A stretch of DNA of 60,000 bases from Liolophura sinensis (taxonomy: Eukaryota > Mollusca > Polyplacophora > Chitonida > Chitonidae), in the NCBI RefSeq assembly GCF_032854445.1, contig NC_088297.1, positions 23,573,127 through 23,633,126 on the forward strand, given 5' to 3'. A model generated the notes under the pieces. It was not told the DNA's origin. It saw nothing but the letters and a program-made list of their open reading frames with translations, and made no database searches. Both the position numbers and the translations under genes were made by a program. Positions 40,301 to 49,300 of the stretch are shown piece by piece (the first letter of the stretch is position 1; every line of letters begins with the position of its first letter).

Positions 40301-43300
40301 AAACATGAAGCAAATAAGTAAACAGACAAATCATACTGATGAACAGCAACTGGTATCCAGTGAACTTTAAGAAAGATGACATAAGAGCGCAGACACTACC
40401 ACTTATTGCCACCTGGAACATCAAAATGTCTGACTTTTCTTTCTAGATACACTTAACTGCTTTCAATATTTTCTCTCCACAATAGGGATGAATTCACTGC
40501 CGCTGTCATTAACTCATTCATTCATCAACATGAAAATGATATACTATATGTGTACTGAAATTTGTTTACAACACTTTATTTATTTATTTATTTGACAGGT
40601 GTTTTACTCAAAAAATATTTCACTCAATGGTACTATGACGGCGGCCAGCATAATGATGGGAGGAAACCGGGCAGAGCCAGGGGAAATCCAATGGTCATCC
40701 GTAGGTTACTGACAGACCCTTCCCACGTAGGCTTAGAAGAGGAAGCCTACATCAGCTGCACACCAACTCACAGCAACTGCATTGGTGAGGGGCTCCTGGG
40801 TTGTTGTGCCGTGTTGATATGGTAAGCCTTCATGGTTAAGGTGGTACTCTCCCACCATAATGCTGACTGCCATCAAATAAGTTAAATATTCTTGAGCACA
40901 GAGTAAAACACCAATAAATAAACAAATTTGCCAAAGTGGCTTTTTCTAAAATATCAGGTGCCTATTTCCAGGATTTTTATGTCTTGAAACATACCAAACC
41001 CCATGGATCCAGTCATCATGTGTTGAAAGGCTAACACATCTTCCAAGCTGGGCTGTCTGTAAGGGGGCTCAAACGGGTTGGCCCAGGGAGGCCCTCTAGG
41101 GGGGCCACCGGATGCATCAGGGTCACAGCCTTATGCTGCCTTCAGTCCGTAATCTGAAACACACACAGGTATTCAGTCCATTTTCGGTGTCATCTAGGGC
41201 TACAGGTGCACATAAAAGTAGGCAGGTGGACAGGAAGTTCAAAAATGAAATTGAAACAAAACTTCAGAATTAAAGGAAAAAAAAACCCAAAACAAATATG
41301 CTAATGTGATCTTTCCGAGGTACATGTAGTTACCTGTATGTAATGTTCGATGTAACTACATCTGCCAGTGTGGTAGACATTATAACATTTCTGTGGTACA
41401 TGTGGTTACCTGTATGTAATGTTCGATGTAACTACATCAGCAGTGTGGTAGACATTATAACATTTCTGTGGTACATGTAGTTACATGTATGTAATGTTAC
41501 GTGTAACTACATCAACCAGTTACCTGTATGTCAACTACATCAACCAGTGTGGTAGATACAACATTTGTGTGGGCACATGTAGTTACTGTTGCTACATGTA
41601 ACTTCCTTGTACAAGGCGAACCAGAGATTTGCCAACACCAAGGCAGTAGTTACATTGATTTGATGTGTCGTATAGCCCACTGTGAGATACTCATTGCGAA
41701 GAGATCTATTACAGTTTTGTTGGCAGGCGTATTTGTCCAGGTATACATTACTGACTACGTGACAGGTGTATAAGTGAATGGCCCAACATGATTGGCTTTA
41801 CATCACAGTGGCCATATGGCGATAAGAAGTAGGTCAACTACGTGCAACACAAATGTACCCAGTGCCCATACACAATGCTTACACCATACACGTGTGACAG
41901 TATTAATGTACATACTGAAGTTCCTCAGTCTTCAATAACAGTCAACCTGTGCAATCATGCACTCTCTGTTCCTAATATAATATTCAACTTCCTTGTATGT
42001 ATATGGCTCGTTTTAAGAAGCAGTTGCAGGTTGCACCATGCACCTGGTGTATTAAACCGTTAACGCCCGGACGGCCAGGAGATGCCTAATCATACTGAAA
42101 TGCACCGGAAATACATGTAGGTTTCTAAGACTTATCACTGATTCATTGATTTGATTGGTATTTAACACTGTACTCAAGAATATATTTCACCTTTATGCTG
42201 ATGTCCAGCATTTCGGTGGCAGGAAATGGGGAAAACCTATGACCATCTGCAGGTTTCTGACAGACCTTCTCATCTATGCAGAACGCTAAACTCAGGAGTA
42301 TAAGTAGTTGCAGTCTCAGGTGTTTGGCGTGGGTTGGAGTGTGGAGGTGTGGGTTGGAGTGTGGGTGTGGGTTGGAGTGTGGATGGTTGGAGTGTGGGGG
42401 GTGTGGGTTGGAGTGTGGGGTGTGTGGGTTGGAGTGTGGGTGTGGGGGGGGGGGGGGTGCTAGGGCTAGATCATGCTGAGTAATTTGGGTACTGTCAGCT
42501 GTCAATTTCACAATTCTTACACATGCAAATAACAGAAAAAAAATGTGAAATTGTAGCATTTTGGGATCCCAAACTTGTGACACCCACATTGTTTTCACAT
42601 ATTCAAAACTGCCCTGGGTCAGGCTCTGAGCCCAGCCCGGTTTTCTCCACTCATTAACCTCATCATTAACATTATCCATGGCGAGTGAGTGAGTGCTCGG
42701 GGTTTAGCGTTGTACTTAACAATTTTTCAGGCATATGACGATGAAGGCTTCCTTGGAGTGCATGTAATGTGCCTCCTTGTTGCAGGATGGATTTCCATCG
42801 CTCTTTTATCTAGTGCTCCTTCACTGAGATTCCACCTGCCCCATTATACTGATAGGGGTCAACCAGTTGTTGCACTATCTCCTTAATGCTGAACGCCAAG
42901 CAAGGAAGTTACCACTTCCTCTTTTACGAGAGCCAACCTTGATTAATCCTGGATCTATCGCCTCCGGAAGCGGACGTTCTACCAACTTGCTATCTGGGCC
43001 GGTCAACATATGTCAAGGAATTTTCAAGCAACTTTCTCAACACTGAGTTTTCAAGAATTCAATTTAGAATTTTTTTTTTTATTAATTTATGTTTTCGTTT
43101 GATGTTTTACGCTGTACTCAAGATTATTTCACTTGAAAGACCTGCAGCGAAGAGGGGAAATCCCCAACCCTCCGCACGTTACTGCAAGACCTTCCCACAT
43201 ACGAGCGAAGAGGAATTTTTCTCGTGCCAGTTTTAAATATGGCAATTGTTACATGTATACTGTTTAAGACTCCTAGTCATGAGTAGATTCAATAATATGA

Positions 43301-46300
43301 CAAATACAGTCGAGGCATCACCACGATATTCATAAAGATCCCAGCATGCGAGTCAAAATCTTGTGAAACCGTTTACATTTACGTGGTGAGGCCTCGACTT
43401 TATTAGTAATATAACTGTAATGTACAGCAAGAATCCGGTTTCTGACGAAACTTGAAACATACTCCTCAGTCTCCGTCTTTCAAACAAGGTTTTCAACATG
43501 TGCATAAATCATTTGTCCAAGATGAAGGTAGTTAGTAAAAAGAAATTAATGCCCGGGCAGAGAAAACCTTGACAGTATGAACACTGTAAACCACAGCTTA
43601 GCTGGAATTGCCTTATGCATGTCCCTCCACAGATTGGTACATTCGTCATCTGCTTTATTCTCTTAGTTGTAAAACAAAACCGCTTGAAGGAAAATGATTT
43701 TACTTTTATCAGATTCTGACTGATCTCTCAATCATAAAGGTTCAAAAGAAGTTCAAGAGTTTTTTGTGAAGTTACATGACTGAACATACATGTACCCCTT
43801 GTCTTTAATATTGTGCTCTACCTGAATGCAGGCTCAGCTCGATACATGCAGTTTATTAAAATTTTACTTTACCATTTCTTTCTCTGTTACTCGACGCTGA
43901 CACTCTGGGTAGGCCCCGTGGCATGATCATTTTTACCCATAAATGACATAACAAATTAAATGCTGCCTCACTAAAATGTCAAATATTTGAAACTTAAAAA
44001 ACAAGCACATTATAAACAGTTTGGAAATTTTCTTTTCAATCAATTGCCAATACCATGACTTTCAATGCTCACAAATACCATGACTTTCAAAGTAAAAGCG
44101 AAACTGTGAAATAAGCTTCATGATACAGACAACTGGAAACTGTGAAGGAAGGTTCATGATACAGACAGCTGAAAACTGTGAAGGAAGGTTCATGATACAG
44201 ACAATTGAAAAGTGTGAAGTAAGGTTCATGATACAGACAACTGAAAACTGTGAAGGAAGGTTCATGATTCAGACAATTGAAAAGTGTGAAGTAAGGTTCA
44301 TGATACAGACAACTGAAAACTGTGAAGGAAGGTTCATGATACAGACAACTGAAACCTGTGAAGGAAGGTTCATGATACCGACAATTGAAAAGTGTGAAGT
44401 AAGGTTAATGATACAGACAACTGAAAACTGTGAAGGAAGGTTCATGATACAGACAACTGAAAACTGTGAAGGAAGGTTCATGATTCAGACAACTGAAATG
44501 TGTGAAGTAAGGTTCATGATACAGACAACTGAAAACTGTGAAGGAAGGTTCATGATACAGACAATTGAAAAGTGTGAAGTAAGGTTCATGATACAGACAA
44601 CTGAAAACTGTGAAGGAAGGTTCATGATACAGACAACTGAAAACTGTGAAGGAAGGTTCATGATACAGACAACTGAAACCTATGAAGGAAGGTTCATGAT
44701 ACAGACAACTGAAAACTGTGAAGTAAGGTTCATCACACATACAACTGAAAAGTGTGAAGGAAGGTTCATGATACAGACAATTGAAACCTGTGAAGGAAGG
44801 TTCATGATACAGACAATTGAAAAGTGTGAAGTAAGGTTCATCATACAGACAACTGAAAACTGTGAAGGAAGGTTCATGATACAGACAGCTGAAAACTGTG
44901 AAGGAAGGTTCATGATACAGACAATTGAAAAGTGTGAAGTAAGGTTCATGATACAGACAAATGAAAAGTGTGAAGTAAGGTTCATCACACATACAACTGA
45001 AAACTGTGAAGGAAGGTTCATGATACAGACAATTGAAAACCGTGAAGTAAGGTTCATCATACAGACAACTGAAAACTGTGTGTAAAAATACCTTCATTCA
45101 TTTTTTCAGATCTTTTTAAGCGTTGCTCAAATATCTGGATACTATGGTGGGCTTTATGAGCCATACTGATGGTATCTAGGAATTGGGACCTCACATCACC
45201 TTTTTTTCTGATGTTCACCAGAAGAAAGGAATTGTGGGAAATATTTTATCAGCAATCTTTTTCTCATGGGTAAAATAATTATTCCAACATTCAGTGTGGT
45301 GATTACAGTTGAAAAAACTTCATGTGACATCAGAGTTCCTAAGCTCTGATAGTATAGTCAATAAAACCCACCTTAGAATTCAAATGTTTGAACACCTTTA
45401 TCTCTCTTCACAAAAATCTAATTTCTACATCTAAATCACAAAAAAGTATATTTATGCATAATTTTCAGTGGTCTATTTAGTGATACCCACTTCAATTTTT
45501 AGAGGCCTTTTGCATTAAGGATTTTCCGGAGCTACATCAGCCCTGCGTGTTATATAAAATTGCATGGTGTCATAAAGCATGGTTATATAATGAGGGTCTG
45601 CCACACCTGGGAAGGTCTGACAGCAACCGGCAGACGGTTGTGGGTTTTACCCAGACTCTCCCACCACAATGCTGGCCGCCGTCGTATAAGTGAAATATTC
45701 TTGAGCACGGCGTAAAACACCAATCAAACAAAAAATAAACATATTATGATGGAGAGGTGTTAACAGATCTGTACCTGTTCATCATATCCCAATCAGTCCT
45801 CTGTACATGAAGTAGGGATATTAAAACCACTTTGCACCTGTGAGACTCTCCAAGGGTATGACGTATATTCCACATAGATCTGTCTGCAATACTAGTCTGG
45901 CACTGGTACCATATGATATTTACACCTACTGATAATCCCATCTAATTATCTGATCATAAGCACAAAGCTACCAACATGTACAGGCTACATTATGCTGACA
46001 GCCAGGTATGCTGTGGACTACATGAATATGTATCTTAGTCACCTAATACCTTCATACAATCAAGAATTGATCACACCTGAAGTCTCCCACCTTCTTCTGG
46101 TAAATGTCTATGAATACTACCAGTAAATAGACACATGTACTTGTAGGTCATCAGATCAATGCAAGCAGGCCATGGCTGAAAATGAAAGTAGTCCAGTACA
46201 GGTGTATTAGTACGTACAACATACGTGTGTATGCAGATAAGGCTATCATTAAAAACACATAAATGTTTGATGGGCAAAACCCGACCCATCCTCCACAAAA

Positions 46301-49300
46301 AGGGTCCTACTCTTTAAAGTTTTCGTTCGGCATCTTGATGAGAATTTGTTCTCATCCTCGCGGTATTAATTTATTTAAACTCCCTATCTTTTCCATAAAG
46401 GCAACGCCAATCTTTACTTTATGCCATTTACTGGTGACACAACAACAACAACAAAAATCCATAAATTGAAAAGATAAATTTTGTCCTGTATTCATATTTT
46501 TATGATTTTCCAGTTTTTCAAAGTTTTCTGAGCATGTAAATATGTCTTCAACAGGTAAAATTACTGGGACAGTCCACATTTTCCACAAGTTTTATTCTTA
46601 CTTTTACTTCCCTCCTCTGATAATAAACAAAGATTCATTCTACACGTAAAAGAAAAATTAAAATTTTTGTGGCCTAATAAAAGAGAAATCCCAATGAACC
46701 AACCCCATTTCTTGTGACACAGTTAGGTTATGTCCAACAAAGAATTGTCTAATGATGGCCTGAGGTGGCCTAACAGAAATAGATCTGACGGACTTGGTCT
46801 CGCTTATCTGATATGTTGTTAGTGTGCCAGTCCCTAAACATCAGCATGCAGCATGTCAATGGACTATAACTGGCACAATGAAGGCAGTATTACCAGCACA
46901 TAAACAGCCCAGGAACAAAAACACCAACATACAGAATGCAGAATGTCAATGGACTATAACTCTGACACAGTGAAGGCAGTATTACCAGCACATAAACAGC
47001 CCAGGAACAAAATCACTCATAACTGCCCTAAAATTTCTCCTCAAAACTTCCTTTTTAGAGGCAAATACATGTCATCGAAAATTACCTTTCTGAAATTTTT
47101 CCAGTAGGATACAGTGTAACATACGCACAAACCTCAGAACTTTCTGCAATCATAAGAACTCTCAAAAATTGGAACCATTAATGGGCCAAATTTTCCGTCA
47201 TGTGCACCTAATCACATGACCAGACAAATGGTTGTGTGTACTTCTGGTAAATGAAAGTACATGTACATGTATCTTGTGAGTGAGAAGTGAATCCGGAAGT
47301 GATCAATGAAAGCATACAACTAAGGTCAGAAAGTGAAACTATGGCAAAACATATGTGCTAAGGAAATCAAACAATGGCCTTGACACACATGTATGTACAT
47401 ATATTGGTACACATGTATGTAATGTATTGGTACACATGTACATACATGTATTGGTACACATGTATGTAATGTATTGGTACACATGTATATACATGTATTG
47501 GTACACATGTATGCACTGTATTGGTACACATGTATGTAATGTATTGGTACACATGTATGTAATGTATTGGTGCACATGTATATACATGTATTGGTACACA
47601 TGTATGTAATGTATTGGTACACATGTATATACATGTATTGGTACACATGTATGTAATGTATTGGTGCACATGTATGTAATGTATTGGTACACATGTATGT
47701 AATGTATTGGTGCACACATATGTACACGTAAGTGCATGTATTGGTAGACATGTCTGTACACATACGTATTAAGGTGATGTTTTCAACCACTTCTTAAACC
47801 AATATTTTGAAACATTCTGAGTGTAGAGAAACAATTTGCACAGTTTCATGCAGCTTTCATTATTAATGACAAGAACAAGTCATTTTGGTGTCAATTTCCT
47901 AATAGTTTTATGCATAAATTTCACGGAAAGAAGTGCTTTAGTGGTTGAAAAGGTTGAAGATTTACACGTGCATTAATAAAGTATCCCACATGAAGTTTAA
48001 AAACATAAATATTTGTCTTTATGATGTTGCAGAAGTTAGATGTTGCACTTCAAAGTATATGCAGAATAGCACACATGGAGAAGCTCAGAAGCATAAAACC
48101 AGCACTAGACACCACATGACAGCATAAAACCAACACTAGACACCACATGACAGCATAATTCCAGCACTAGACACAATATGGATAGAATAATTCCAGCACT
48201 AGACACCACATGGACAGCATAATTCCAGCATTAGACACAACATGGACAGCATAATTCCAACACTAGACTCATGGACAGCATAATTCCAACACTGGACTCA
48301 TGGACAGAATAATTCCATCATTAGACACAACCTGGACAGCATAATTCCAACACTAGGCTCATGGACAGAATAATTCCATCATTAGACACAACATGGACAG
48401 CATAATTCCAACACTAGACTCATGGACAGAATAATTCCAGCATTAGACACAACATGGACAGCATAATTCCAGCATTAGACACAACATGGACAGCATAATT
48501 CCAACACTAGACTCATGGACAGAATAATTCCATCATTAGACACAACATGGACAGCATAATTCCAACACTAGACTCATGGACAGAATAATTCCAGCATTAG
48601 ACACAACATGGACAGCATAATTCCAGCATTAGACACAACATGGACAGCATAATTCCAGCACTAGACAGCTGGACAGCATAATTTCAACACTAGACTCATA
48701 GACAGCATAATTCCAGCATTAGACACAACATGGACAGCATAATTCCAGCATTAGACACAACATGGACAGCATAATTCCAGCACTAGACACATGGACAGCA
48801 TAATTCCAACACTAGACACATGGACAGCATAATTCCAACACGACACATAGACAGCATAATTCCAGCATTAGACACAACATGGACAGCATAATTCCAGCAT
48901 TAAACACAACATGGACAGCATAATTCCAGCACTAGACACATGGATAGCATAATTTCAACACTAGACTCATAGACAGCATAATTCCAGCATTAGACACAAC
49001 ATAGACAGCATAATTCCAGCATTAGACACAACATGGACAGCATAATTCCAGCATTAGACACAACATGGACAGCATAATTCCAGTACCAGACACATGGACA
49101 GCATAATTCCAGCATTAGACACAACATGGACAGCATAATTCCAGCACTAGACAGCTGGACAGCATAATTTCAACACTAGACTCATAGACAGCATAATTCC
49201 AGCATTAGGCACAACATAGACAGCATAATTCCAACACTTGACTCATGGACAGCATAATTCCAGCATTAGACACAACATGGACAGCATAATTTCAACACTT

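Noticed and set aside
42143-42679. 178-codon minus-strand frame with proline/histidine-rich centre
   Set aside because: It crosses a SINE fragment and the GGTTGGAGTGTGG simple repeat. Composition follows the repeat.
44120-45085. 321-codon plus-strand repeat protein
   Set aside because: The unit is 36 bp without stops and the opposite strand is open too. No promoter, splice or domain evidence, so it is listed as a repeat and only raised as a question.
46077-46175. Exon-like 99-bp interval (minus strand) with acceptor and CTTCAG|GTGTGA donor
   Set aside because: The only open frame is phase 0 at both ends, while the neighbouring candidate exons require phase 1, where it meets stops. No domain similarity recognised.
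47326-47790. Minus-strand frames of up to 154 codons (CTNTLHTCVPIHYIHV cycles)
   Set aside because: By-product of the 23-bp ACATGTA-rich repeat, open in several phases on both strands.
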